From Fidelibacterota bacterium (GTDB lineage Bacteria; Fidelibacterota; Marinisomatia; SCGC-AAA003-L08; D37C17), in assembly GCA_018671635.1 (NCBI GenBank), contig JABHHG010000101.1, positions 1-28,996 on the forward strand: 28,996 nucleotides of DNA. Reading direction: 5' to 3'. A program made the translations under genes and the position numbers. Positions 8,789 to 17,195 of the stretch are shown piece by piece (position 1 is the stretch's first letter; each line of letters begins with the position of its first letter). The notes below the pieces were generated by a model. That model saw only the letters and a program-made list of their open reading frames with translations, was not told the origin of the DNA and searched no databases.

Positions 8789-10126
8789 TTAAATACATCG
8801 TTTGATGTTGGTAACTAATTTTTTAGCTGCTTCAATGGATGTTGCTTCAGCATAAATTCGAATGATGGGCTCTGTGTTCGATTTGCGGATATGTGCCCAT
8901 GAATCGTCCCAAATAAGTTTTAGTCCATCCATGGTATTGTGTTCACAATCCTTAAATTTTTCAGAAATGATATAGAGGGCTTTATTGGGATTTATATCGC
9001 CCAATTCGATTTTATCTTTCACCATAAAAAATTGAGGCATGGATGCAAAAATTTTGCTCACTGAATCATCTGTTTGGCTCATGCGATTTAAAAAGAGGGA
9101 TGCTCCAACCAATGAATCTCGTCCATAATGAGACTCAGGAAGGATAACGCCACCATTTCCTTCCCCACCCAAAACAGAGTTTTTCTCTTTCATAAGATTT
9201 ACCACATTTATCTCACCAACTGATGAACGTTCTACGGTATTACTATATTTTTCACAAACTTTGTCTAATGCCATCGTGGTGGATAAATTTGTCACTAATG
9301 GGGTGGCAACATCATGGGTAGATAAAATTCCATCAGCACAAATAGTGAGGGTATATTCTTCACCCAACGGATTCCCCAATTCATCCACGACGGCCAATCG
9401 ATCGCCATCAGGATCAGTGGCAAAACCAACATGAGCACCATGTTTTTTCACCGCTTCGCCCAGTTGTTTGAGATTATGGGGTAATGGTTCGGCTCCACGA
9501 GGAAATTTTCCATTTGGAGTACAATTTATGGGGATAACTTCACATCCTAATGCGTCAAGCATTTGGGGTAAAGCCACTGCAGCGCCACCGTTTACCGCAT
9601 CCACGACAACTTTAAATTGACGATTTTTGATTGATTCTATGTCAACCACAGATAATTGGGTGGTGTGAGTCACATGTAATTTTATTCCACTTTGATCTTC
9701 AGTGATGGTACCCACAGCACCTTCTTCAAGCGATTCAGCTTCATCAGCCAAATTGAATAATCGGCTATTTTTGAGGGCATCCAAAAAACAGCCGTCATCA
9801 TCTATAAATTTCATGCCATTCCACTCAGTGGGATTATGACTTGCGGTAATAACAATACCACCGGAATATCCATTTTTTTCAACTAAGAATTGGGCGGTGG
9901 GGGTCGGAATAATATCACAATTAATTACATCACGGCCAGAAGTGGCCAATGCAAAACAGGCGGCCTCAATAAGTTCAGCACCATGACTACGGCTATCACG
10001 AGCCACCAAAATGGTACCATCTGGTTGTAATTGAGAAAATGCTTTCATGTGGTCAGCAACCACATCAGCATCTAAACCATCATTAACGATTCCACGAATT
10101 CCGGAAATACCCCGAATGAGTGTCAT
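8789..10126 (-). CDS. glmM: phosphoglucosamine mutase (alpha-D-phosphohexomutase family)
   Basis: A 445-residue phosphohexomutase. It has the phosphoserine loop TASHNP with S96, the metal-binding loop DPDGDR with D238, D240 and D242, the sugar-specificity loop GEGNGG (321-326), and the C-terminal phosphate-binding loop RKSNTEP. The N-terminus ISGIRGIV and the SNTEP loop resemble the Bacteroidetes-type enzymes annotated as GlmM, which convert glucosamine-6-phosphate to glucosamine-1-phosphate for peptidoglycan and LPS precursors. A phosphomannomutase or phosphoglucomutase specificity is the main alternative. The start ATG has an AAAGGA ribosome-binding site just upstream and lies 13-15 nt after the terminator that follows rpsU, so it depends on read-through or a promoter I could not identify. 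Confidence 0.8.
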   Translation of the reverse strand: MTLIRGISGIRGIVNDGLDADVVADHMKAFSQLQPDGTILVARDSRSHGAELIEAACFALATSGRDVINCDIIPTPTAQFLVEKNGYSGGIVITASHNPTEWNGMKFIDDDGCFLDALKNSRLFNLADEAESLEEGAVGTITEDQSGIKLHVTHTTQLSVVDIESIKNRQFKVVVDAVNGGAAVALPQMLDALGCEVIPINCTPNGKFPRGAEPLPHNLKQLGEAVKKHGAHVGFATDPDGDRLAVVDELGNPLGEEYTLTICADGILSTHDVATPLVTNLSTTMALDKVCEKYSNTVERSSVGEINVVNLMKEKNSVLGGEGNGGVILPESHYGRDSLVGASLFLNRMSQTDDSVSKIFASMPQFFMVKDKIELGDINPNKALYIISEKFKDCEHNTMDGLKLIWDDSWAHIRKSNTEPIIRIYAEATSIEAAKKLVTNIKRCI

Positions 10127-10140
10127 AAAATTCCTTTAGA

Positions 10141-10178
10141 AATAAAAAGAAAATCCAGACAAAACTGCCTGGATTTTC
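10141..10178 (-). terminator. Rho-independent terminator after rpsU
   Basis: A perfect 10-bp inverted repeat (10149-10158 with 10169-10178) encloses a 10-nt loop. On the minus strand it is followed by TTTTTATT (10148-10141). The orientation fits termination of the rpoD-rpsU transcript in front of glmM. Confidence 0.85.
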
Positions 10179-10211
10179 AATAATTATCGGTTAAACTATC
10201 CCAGCTTAGAT

Positions 10212-10403
10212 TTAGTATCTTGAAGCAGGGCGAGGTGCACCGCGTTTTTTTTTGGAGCGAGCAATTTTTTTTGCTTCACTGGGTTTAAGGTAGTATGATC
10301 TGCTTCTAACATCTCGCAAAATACCAGCCTTTTCCCACTTTTTCTTGAATCGACGTAATGCCTTTTCAAATGGCTCACCATTTTTTACTGTAACGCTTAC
10401 CAT
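10212..10403 (-). CDS. rpsU: 30S ribosomal protein S21 (bS21)
   Basis: A 63-residue, strongly basic protein with the S21 pattern: MVSVTVKNGEPFEKALRRFK at the start, then RDVRSRSYYLKPSEAKKIA and a lysine/arginine-rich tail. S21 binds the 30S platform near the anti-Shine-Dalgarno region and influences initiation. The gene starts 24 nt after rpoD, preceded by a purine-rich GAGAGGGGG stretch at a longer than usual distance. It is followed by a strong terminator. Pairing of rpsU with rpoD recalls the macromolecular-synthesis operon, but here rpoD comes first and dnaG is absent. Confidence 0.95.
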   Translation of the reverse strand: MVSVTVKNGEPFEKALRRFKKKWEKAGILRDVRSRSYYLKPSEAKKIARSKKKRGAPRPASRY

Positions 10404-10427
10404 GATTGTTTCTTACCCCCTCTCAAT

Positions 10428-11675
10428 TTATCCTAAATATTGTCTAAGTTTACGGCTTCGTGATCGGTGACGAAGGCGACGAATTGCCTTCTCTTTAATC
10501 TGTCTCACCCGTTCACGAGTCAGTCCAAATTCTTCACCAATCTCGTTTAACGTAAGTGCATATTCTCGGTCAATACCAAAGTACATACGAATCACTTCAC
10601 GTTCACGCTCTTTTAATGTATCTAACGCTGCTGAAACTTCTTCTTGGAGTGAATCCATGAGAAGCTCTTTATCCGGCGCCTCGGTTTTGTTATCTTCAAT
10701 AACATCCATGAGGCAATTCTTATCATCGTCTGAAAATGGAGTATCCAATGAGTGGTGACGACGCGAAATTCGTTGTGCGTCATTAACTTCTTTTGGTTTC
10801 ATATCTAACTGACGTGCAAGTTCGTCTGCACGAGGAGAGCGTTCAAACTCCTGCTCTAAACGTTCAGCGGCCTTATTAATTTTACTAATGGTACCCACAC
10901 GGTTCAAAGGTAAGCGAACAATACGTGAATGCTCAGCTAATGCTTGTAGGATAGATTGACGGATCCACCATACCGCATACGAAATAAATTTGAATCCACG
11001 TGTTTCATCAAAACGTTCAGATGCTTTAATCAGTCCCAAATTACCTTCATTAATCAAATCAGTAAGGGGAAGTCCTTGGCCTTGGTAATCTTTAGCCACT
11101 GAAACTACAAAACGTAGATTTGCCTCAACTAATTCTTTCAGGGCCCGACGGCTACCTTGTTTTACGGCAATAGCCAATTCAACTTCACGTTCAGGAAGTA
11201 GGGGATCATATTTACTAATCTCTTGTAAGTATTTACTGAGAGATCGGTTGGCATCACTGCCTAATTTTTGAATTTTCTTTTCGAGCTTATTTTTTCTTTT
11301 TTGCTTACGCTTTTCTTCATCAGAAAGTTCTTCTGACACCATCTTTTCAGATGAATCAGTAAGTTCGTCTTGCGATGCTTCCGATTCTAATTCTTTATCT
11401 AAAGAGCCAGAAACTTTCTTTTTGGCTTTTGTAGAAGTAGCTTTCTTAGCGACTTTTTCAGCTGTTTTCTTAGTCACAGCAACCTTCTTCGTTGTGGCTT
11501 TTTTAGGTGTAGCTTTAATAGGCACTTTTTTAACGGCTGCCTTTTTTGCCACCGCTGTTGGTGTAGTCTTTTTGGTCGTCGGTTTTTTAGCAGGTGCAGC
11601 TTTTTTTACCGCCGTTTTTTTAACAGGCGCTTTCTTAGCTACGGTCTTCTTTTTTGCATCTTCTTTTTTGGCCAT
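10428..11675 (-). CDS. rpoD: primary RNA polymerase sigma factor (sigma-70/RpoD) with lysine-rich N-terminal extension
   Basis: A 415-residue group 1 sigma factor. Region 1.2 begins near 143 (LSKYLQEISKYDPLLP) and region 2 spans ~180-255 with the DLINEGNLGLIKASERFD core and YAVWWIRQSI. Region 3 spans ~260-330 and region 4 ~340-415, with the TRERVRQIKEKAIRRLR helix-turn-helix. Canonical region 1.1 is missing. Instead the first ~90 residues are a low-complexity AKK/VKK/TKK tail with about 33 lysines, followed by an acidic stretch (~91-120) and a second basic patch. The tail resembles histone H1-type or mycobacterial SigA N-termini in composition. The ATG is preceded by AGGAAA. It lies 71 nt after ksgA and just ahead of rpsU. 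Confidence 0.95.
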   Translation of the reverse strand: MAKKEDAKKKTVAKKAPVKKTAVKKAAPAKKPTTKKTTPTAVAKKAAVKKVPIKATPKKATTKKVAVTKKTAEKVAKKATSTKAKKKVSGSLDKELESEASQDELTDSSEKMVSEELSDEEKRKQKRKNKLEKKIQKLGSDANRSLSKYLQEISKYDPLLPEREVELAIAVKQGSRRALKELVEANLRFVVSVAKDYQGQGLPLTDLINEGNLGLIKASERFDETRGFKFISYAVWWIRQSILQALAEHSRIVRLPLNRVGTISKINKAAERLEQEFERSPRADELARQLDMKPKEVNDAQRISRRHHSLDTPFSDDDKNCLMDVIEDNKTEAPDKELLMDSLQEEVSAALDTLKEREREVIRMYFGIDREYALTLNEIGEEFGLTRERVRQIKEKAIRRLRHRSRSRKLRQYLG

Positions 11676-11746
11676 TGGTTTCCTGAGTAAATTGTTGAAG
11701 AAAAAAGCCCAGTAATTTAAAGGGGATTATGGTTGTTTTACAAATG

Positions 11747-12487
11747 CTATTTCAGGGTAGAGAGTGTAATAAAATCTTGGACTGAAAGTTCTTCGGCACG
11801 TTTGCCCGAAAAATCACCCAATTCGTCAGCTGAAAATAGACCTTTTAGTGTATTTCGCAATGTCTTGCGTCGTTGACCAAAGGCCTGTTTGACTACATGC
11901 GAAAAATGGTCCAAATCAGTGACTGAAGTGGAAATGGGTTCGAAAGTAAGAATAGCAGAAGTTACATCGGGTTGAGGGAAAAATACCGTTTTTGGTACGG
12001 TAAACGATAATTCTACATCTGACAACGCCTGCGTCATCACTGACAATCGTCCATATGTTTTATTGCCATGAATGGAAGTAATGCGCTGTGCCACTTCTCT
12101 TTGGGTCATAAAGACCATTTTTGACCACACCGGCCAGTCCAAAAATTTAAACATAATGGGAGATGTAATATTATATGGCAGATTACCAATAATTTTAACA
12201 TCGCCAGAGAATTGATGTAAATCTAACTCTAAAATATCTTGATGAATAACATTCACATTTTCAGGTGCACGTTCATTTAAATAATCCACCAATATGGGGT
12301 CAATCTCAACAGCATGAACGGTGTTCACCTGTTTGGCCAATTCAAAGGTAAGTGCCCCTTGACCCGAACCAATTTCTATGACTATGTCATGGGGTTGTGG
12401 ATCTAATTGGGCCACAATCTTACGAATAATATTGGGATCTTGCAGAAAATTCTGTCCCCATTTTTTACGAAAAGTATGTTTTGTCAT
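11747..12487 (-). CDS. rsmA: 16S rRNA (adenine(1518)-N6/adenine(1519)-N6)-dimethyltransferase
   Basis: A 246-residue KsgA/RsmA enzyme that dimethylates two adjacent adenines in the helix 45 loop of 16S rRNA during 30S maturation. Seen: KKWGQNFLQDPNI at the N-terminus, SAM motif VIEIGSGQGALT, the acidic AVEID, and the catalytic IGNLPYNITSPI motif. The C-terminal helical part carries FGQRRKTLRNTLKG. It is slightly shorter than typical (~260-275 residues), with the loss at the C-terminus. Its start overlaps the tatD stop by 4 nt, so the two are probably translationally coupled. Confidence 0.95.
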   Translation of the reverse strand: MTKHTFRKKWGQNFLQDPNIIRKIVAQLDPQPHDIVIEIGSGQGALTFELAKQVNTVHAVEIDPILVDYLNERAPENVNVIHQDILELDLHQFSGDVKIIGNLPYNITSPIMFKFLDWPVWSKMVFMTQREVAQRITSIHGNKTYGRLSVMTQALSDVELSFTVPKTVFFPQPDVTSAILTFEPISTSVTDLDHFSHVVKQAFGQRRKTLRNTLKGLFSADELGDFSGKRAEELSVQDFITLSTLK

Positions 12488-13245
12488 TTTAGTTTCTCAA
12501 AAAATAATTCGGCCGTGTGGGTAGTTTGACTCACCACATCTTCAACTGACATATTTTTTAACTTAGCCACTTTTTCTGCAACTTGTTTTACATACTGAGG
12601 CTCATTTCGTTTGCCACGATAGGGTTTGGGCGCTAAGTAAGGCGAGTCGGTTTCTAACATCATTCTGTTTAATGGTGTTTCTTTTACCACATCTTCTAAT
12701 GCGTTTACAAAAGTGATGAGCCCGGTAAATGAAAGGTGGAAGCCCGTCTTTAAAATTTGTTGTGAAAATGCCAATGTACTGGCAAAACAATGGATTACGC
12801 CATTCCCATTTTTTGATTCAATAATCCCATTAAGAATTTCATCATCAGATTCTCGGCAATGAACCACCGTGGGTAAACCCACAGATGTGGCTAATTCTAA
12901 TTGTTCAAGATATACAGCAATTTGCTCTTTTTCATCACTAAAATTATAGTGGAAGTCCAGCCCAATTTCACCCACTGCCACCACTTTAGGATGTTGATAA
13001 AATTGCTCTAATTCATGTAAATATCGATGTGGTACATCTTTTGCTTCGTGGGGGTGTATGCCCGCAGTGGCAAAAACTTGAGGGTGCTTTTCAGCAATAT
13101 TTAGACATTTCTCAGATGAGGGGAGGTCAACGCCAATACAAATCATCCGTTCTACGCCATTGTCAATGGCACGTTGAATCACAGCATCTCGATCCCCATC
13201 AAAACGGTCCATGTAAATATGGCAATGGGTATCAATATAATTCAT
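12484..13245 (-). CDS. TatD family metal-dependent hydrolase/deoxyribonuclease
   Basis: A 253-residue TIM-barrel hydrolase of the TatD/YcfH group. The metal ligands are all visible: H7 and H9 (THCHI), E93 (VGEIGLDFHY), H129 (VVHCRE), H152 (VIHCFAS) and D200 (LETDSPYLAPKP). Family members act as 3'-5' exonucleases or D-aminoacyl-tRNA deacylase-like enzymes; the substrate here is not determinable. It overlaps metG by 1 nt (TAATG) and rsmA by 4 nt. The metG-tatD-rsmA order is a widely conserved bacterial arrangement, which supports all three calls. Confidence 0.92.
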   Translation of the reverse strand: MNYIDTHCHIYMDRFDGDRDAVIQRAIDNGVERMICIGVDLPSSEKCLNIAEKHPQVFATAGIHPHEAKDVPHRYLHELEQFYQHPKVVAVGEIGLDFHYNFSDEKEQIAVYLEQLELATSVGLPTVVHCRESDDEILNGIIESKNGNGVIHCFASTLAFSQQILKTGFHLSFTGLITFVNALEDVVKETPLNRMMLETDSPYLAPKPYRGKRNEPQYVKQVAEKVAKLKNMSVEDVVSQTTHTAELFFEKLK

Positions 13246-14759
13246 TACTTCGTATCAATTCGGGGGAATGGAGACTTGCCCTCACCCAGTGATGTGCCTG
13301 CTTTCAACTCATCAAAGTTTGTATTCTCTAATGGAATTTCATGGGCACCTAAAATGGTAAGTATAACTTTGGTTCGTTCTGGCATTACGGGGTTCAATAA
13401 TTGGGAGCCAATTCTTAGTACATCTGCAGCAACGGCTAATGTGGTGGCGGCAACACTCCCTTGAGATTTATCTTCTTTAATCAATTTCCATGGTGCGCGG
13501 GTCTCTAAATATTTATTCACCTCTCGAATCATGGCCAATGTATTCTCTAATGCATCATGAAGTTTTAAATCATCAATATTTCCCCGCACTTTTTGGGGAG
13601 TCGTTTTAGCCATTGAAATGAGGCCTAAATCAACTTCATCATAGACACCCGACTCTGGAATTTTACCCTCAAAATTTTTGTGAATAAGCATGGTGACGCG
13701 ATTTACTAAATTTCCGTAATCATTAGCAAGGTCAGCATTATACCGTTTTACAAAACTATCCATATAAAAATTTGCATCACTGCCCAAGACCATATCGCGC
13801 ATCAAAAAATACCGAACGGGATCCACGCCATATTCATCAATTAAATCTAATGGCTTTACCACATTGCCTAAAGATTTAGACATTTTAGTATCATCAGAAA
13901 GCCACCAGCCATGGGCTAAAATTGTCTTTGGGAGGGGGATTTTTGCCGCCAAAAGCATGGTTGACCAATAGACGGCGTGCGTGGTGAGAATATCTTTGCC
14001 GATGAGGTGATAATTTGCTGGCCACCAAAAATTGAATTTTTCATCATCACTCCCCCATCCGATAGCCGTAATATAATTCATGAGGGCATCAAACCAAACA
14101 TATGTGACATAATCCGTATCAAATGGAATTTCAATTCCCCAACTCAATCGTGATTTCGGTCGAGAAATACATAAATCATTTAAGTCTTGTCGAAGAAATC
14201 CCAAAATTTCATTCTTTCGAGTTTCAGGCTTTATAAAATCGGGATTTTCATCAATATGCTTAATAAGGGCATCTTGGTAATGTGACATTTTGAAGAAATA
14301 GTTACGTTCTTTCAGCTTTTTAATTTCTCTAAAGTTTCCCTCTTCTACCTCTTTTTCTGTAACAAAACGCTCCTCTGAAACAGAATACAACCCCTCGTAT
14401 TCTGCTGCATAAATTTCGCCGCGCTCAAATAATGAAGTGAGTAATTCTTTAACGCGGTCTGTATGTCGTGATTCGGTGGTTCGAATAAAATCATCATGTT
14501 GGATGTGGAGCTTATTCCATAAATTTTTAAATCGTTCTACATATTCATCCACATGGGCTTGGGGATCCATTTTTCGGCGCTCGGCCGCCTCTTGAACTTT
14601 TTGACCATGTTCATCGGTACCGGTAAGGAAAAAAACATCATCCCCCAAAATACGATAATACCTTGCCAACACATCGGCTAAAATGGTTGTGTATGCGTGG
14701 CCAATATGGGGCTCATCATTCACATAGTATAACGGTGTGGTTACATAGAATTTTGACAT
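13245..14759 (-). CDS. metG: methionyl-tRNA synthetase
   Basis: A 504-residue class Ia synthetase that charges tRNA-Met. The HIGH motif is at 18-21 (EPHIGHAYT) and KMSKS at 292-296 (TKMSKSLGNV), with GTDEHGQKV and the anticodon-binding helices beyond ~350. The knuckle region (~115-155) has no cysteines, so this is the metal-free form. There is no C-terminal tRNA-binding (EMAP/Trbp111-like) domain, hence the ~500-residue length. I place the start at ATG 14759; an in-frame TTG four codons upstream (14771) is possible but adds only MKAK, and the usual protein begins directly before FYVTTPLYYVN. Confidence 0.95.
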   Translation of the reverse strand: MSKFYVTTPLYYVNDEPHIGHAYTTILADVLARYYRILGDDVFFLTGTDEHGQKVQEAAERRKMDPQAHVDEYVERFKNLWNKLHIQHDDFIRTTESRHTDRVKELLTSLFERGEIYAAEYEGLYSVSEERFVTEKEVEEGNFREIKKLKERNYFFKMSHYQDALIKHIDENPDFIKPETRKNEILGFLRQDLNDLCISRPKSRLSWGIEIPFDTDYVTYVWFDALMNYITAIGWGSDDEKFNFWWPANYHLIGKDILTTHAVYWSTMLLAAKIPLPKTILAHGWWLSDDTKMSKSLGNVVKPLDLIDEYGVDPVRYFLMRDMVLGSDANFYMDSFVKRYNADLANDYGNLVNRVTMLIHKNFEGKIPESGVYDEVDLGLISMAKTTPQKVRGNIDDLKLHDALENTLAMIREVNKYLETRAPWKLIKEDKSQGSVAATTLAVAADVLRIGSQLLNPVMPERTKVILTILGAHEIPLENTNFDELKAGTSLGEGKSPFPRIDTK

Positions 14760-14826
14760 TTTAGCTTTCAAAAATTGAGTTTAAATTTAAAATATTCATA
14801 GTCTTGTTTTAGCGTATAAAATTAAG

Positions 14827-15999
14827 TTAGAGAATCCAATCATTAATGCTAAAGGGTTTAACTTTTTCGCCTACAATTTGTTGTTTTAGTTCAATAAGCA
14901 TGGCGGTAATCATAAGGGGGAGGTATCCATTTCTTTGGATATTTTCAAATGTGTTCTCTAAAATATTGATACACTCATTCCAATTTGCATGGGGGTAATC
15001 GACGGAAACTTTTCTGAAATGGTCTGTTAAATTGGTGAAAATAAAATGGTCATTACTGGACTCGTTTGTGGCCAAATGTAAATCCCGCATGTACAAAATG
15101 GATGTACGGAAGAAATAAGATAGTTCACTCATACTTTTTCGCTTGAGTGTTGAAGTTCGAATTGTCACCGCCTGCCATGTACTGGGAGATGGCGAGTAGC
15201 ATGCCTTAATCATGAGTTTTAAATCGTTGAAAAGTTCATCAATATTTTCCGAGAGATTTAATGCTAATCGAATATCACCATTGGCAATATTTGAAATCAC
15301 TTTGGCCTTATCTTCAGATAAGTCAAGTTGGATTAATTTTTCTTCAATAAATGAACTTGCCAACGGGGGGAAATAAATCTGTTGGCATCGAGATCGAATC
15401 GTATCCATCATGGCTGAAACTTCTGAGGTTACCAAAATAAAAATGGTTTTCTCTGGCGGTTCTTCCAATACTTTTAACAATGCATTTGCTCCAGTCGGTT
15501 GGGGAATGCACAATTTTTCAGCATCAAAAATGAGCACCACCGTCCATCCCTTATCGATACTGCTCATGTATAAATCTTTTTTCACTTCCCGAATAGAGTT
15601 AATAAGAATGGTTCGGGCATTTTCAATTTCGATGCGTGCGTATGGATTTTTCCCCTTTTCTACCATCATTTCACGCAGTTGCTCAATATTTTTTTCGGTG
15701 AGCCCTCTAATGGATGGGTCATCTGCAGATGAAATTTTCCCTCGCGGATAGGGAAGAATGAGCTTCACATTTCCATGCTGAAATGATTTTATTTTTTTGC
15801 ACGATGGGCAATCTCCACATGCTCCATTATCTGAAGGTGATTCACAATTAATCAGTGCGGCTAACTCAATAGCGTGGGCTTCTTTCCCTGTTCCGTCATT
15901 TCCATGAAACAATAAGGCATGGGGGAGTCGTCCTGAATTCACTGAACTGAGAAGATTGTTCCAGATTTTAGTATGAATGAGAAGTGAATCGTAAATCAT
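14827..15999 (-). CDS. holB: DNA polymerase III delta' subunit (clamp loader)
   Basis: A 390-residue clamp-loader AAA+ protein. The P-loop reads GNDGTGKE (33-40), with Glu in place of the final Ser/Thr, as expected for a non-ATP-binding delta' rather than gamma/tau. C52, C61, C64 and C67 form the zinc module of the family. LLKVLEEPPEKTIFIL and the SRC motif (RSRCQQIYFPPL) follow. A helical C-terminal domain of ~150 residues would hold the collar. It works at the replisome to load the beta clamp. Its ATG overlaps the EnvC-like gene by 4 nt, and a 67-nt gap separates it from metG. Confidence 0.88.
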   Translation of the reverse strand: MIYDSLLIHTKIWNNLLSSVNSGRLPHALLFHGNDGTGKEAHAIELAALINCESPSDNGACGDCPSCKKIKSFQHGNVKLILPYPRGKISSADDPSIRGLTEKNIEQLREMMVEKGKNPYARIEIENARTILINSIREVKKDLYMSSIDKGWTVVLIFDAEKLCIPQPTGANALLKVLEEPPEKTIFILVTSEVSAMMDTIRSRCQQIYFPPLASSFIEEKLIQLDLSEDKAKVISNIANGDIRLALNLSENIDELFNDLKLMIKACYSPSPSTWQAVTIRTSTLKRKSMSELSYFFRTSILYMRDLHLATNESSNDHFIFTNLTDHFRKVSVDYPHANWNECINILENTFENIQRNGYLPLMITAMLIELKQQIVGEKVKPFSINDWIL

Positions 16000-17195
16000 T
16001 TTTTAGTCAACCAATATTCAGGGTTTAACTTCTGTTGATTCCCCCAAACTTCAAAATGGAGCTTCCCATTTTTAGATTTCCCATTTGATGCAATTTTTGC
16101 CAATCGGTCACCGGCTTGAATATACTCATTTTCGTTTACTTGAATATTTTCAATTTGGGCATACACTGTACTGAATCCGCCTCCATGATCAACAATGATA
16201 ATATTACCATGACCACGGATATAGGTAATAGTGCTAATAACACCATCCAAAACGGTGATAACAGGCGTGCCCACTGTTGCCTGAATTTCAATACCTACAT
16301 TTTCGGTAATAGTATTTAGCTTACGGTTCTTTTGATTTCCAAAACGTGAGATGATTTTTCCTTGAACGGGCCATGGGAGTTTCCCCTTCATTTTAGCGAA
16401 GTTTCCACTTGTAGCACGATTTTGCATGGTTCGAATGCGTACCAATTCATCTTCTCGTTTTTTCATAGAAGACTTATCATTAAACAATTTATTGATGATG
16501 GACTCAATCTCAGCAATTATTCGTTGCTTTTGCTTCAAATCATTCTCGAGAGTTGATTTCTGATTATTAACTTTGTTAAGATATTTTGTGCGACGTTTTT
16601 TGTCTGTTTCTAATCGAGAGTTTTCAATTTCTTTGTCTGATCGAATTCGACGATTTTTGGTTAGTTCACGCGCTAATTTTTTTTCTTCCACATCTAGCTC
16701 GGTTAACGCATCTTGCAATTCCTGTCTCAATTCTAATTCATGCTCGGTTAAGATATCTAAATATTTGATACGATAGATTGCCTCATTCCAATTATCCGCA
16801 GAGATTATGGTTTTGAGAAATGAACTTTTCCCATGTTTATATAGATGCTGTAATCGGAGCGTTAATTTTTCTTTCACTCCGTTTAAATAGGCTTTTTTAC
16901 GTTTAATACGTTCCTGTGTATCATGAATCATAGATGACACAAATCGCTCTTCTCGCCCAAGCGAACGTATTAATTTTTCAGTGAGTGTAATTTTATTTTC
17001 TAAATCAATGAGGATTTCAGTGGTGGAAATCGCTTCCTGAGTTTTTTTGATAATTCCCTTTTCAACATTTTCAATTTCTTGACGAAGGGTAGAAATTTTA
17101 TCTTTTTTAGAATCGATATCTTTTTGGATGTCTGAAGAGGACCGCTCAGCAAAACTGACGGTAATTAACAAGGCGACACAAAAAAGAAATTGCAC
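15996..17195 (-). CDS. EnvC-like murein hydrolase activator (coiled coil plus degenerate LytM/M23 domain)
   Basis: A 399-residue exported protein. Residues 1-16 are a hydrophobic signal segment ending SFA, lacking the usual N-terminal Lys/Arg. About 20-250 is long heptad-rich coiled coil, and ~272-399 is a LytM fold (LPWPVQGKIISRFG ... NGKLHFEVWG). The peptidase zinc ligands are largely lost: YAQ replaces YAH, KLHFEV replaces HLHFEV, and the first His/Asp pair is not evident. It should therefore activate amidases rather than cut peptidoglycan, as EnvC does at division. The start is GTG: an in-frame TAA lies two codons upstream, and the G overlaps the preceding TAG stop. It lies between a PorD-like gene and holB. 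Confidence 0.85.
   Translation of the reverse strand: MQFLFCVALLITVSFAERSSSDIQKDIDSKKDKISTLRQEIENVEKGIIKKTQEAISTTEILIDLENKITLTEKLIRSLGREERFVSSMIHDTQERIKRKKAYLNGVKEKLTLRLQHLYKHGKSSFLKTIISADNWNEAIYRIKYLDILTEHELELRQELQDALTELDVEEKKLARELTKNRRIRSDKEIENSRLETDKKRRTKYLNKVNNQKSTLENDLKQKQRIIAEIESIINKLFNDKSSMKKREDELVRIRTMQNRATSGNFAKMKGKLPWPVQGKIISRFGNQKNRKLNTITENVGIEIQATVGTPVITVLDGVISTITYIRGHGNIIIVDHGGGFSTVYAQIENIQVNENEYIQAGDRLAKIASNGKSKNGKLHFEVWGNQQKLNPEYWLTKK

Noticed and set aside
10196..10381. Overlapping minus-strand reading frame of 61 codons on top of rpsU
   Set aside because: It lies in another frame of the same DNA. The rpsU frame gives a full ribosomal S21 sequence, while this one shows no recognisable pattern.
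11422..11715. 97-codon plus-strand frame with a very hydrophobic Phe/Val/Ala-rich product resembling a membrane protein
   Set aside because: It is the antisense of the lysine-rich rpoD tail: AAA/AAG codons read backwards give TTT/CTT. The hydrophobicity is a by-product of that composition.
14827..15999. Possible DnaX (gamma/tau) instead of delta'
   Set aside because: The P-loop ends in Glu (GNDGTGKE) rather than Ser/Thr, so ATP binding is unlikely. This favours HolB.
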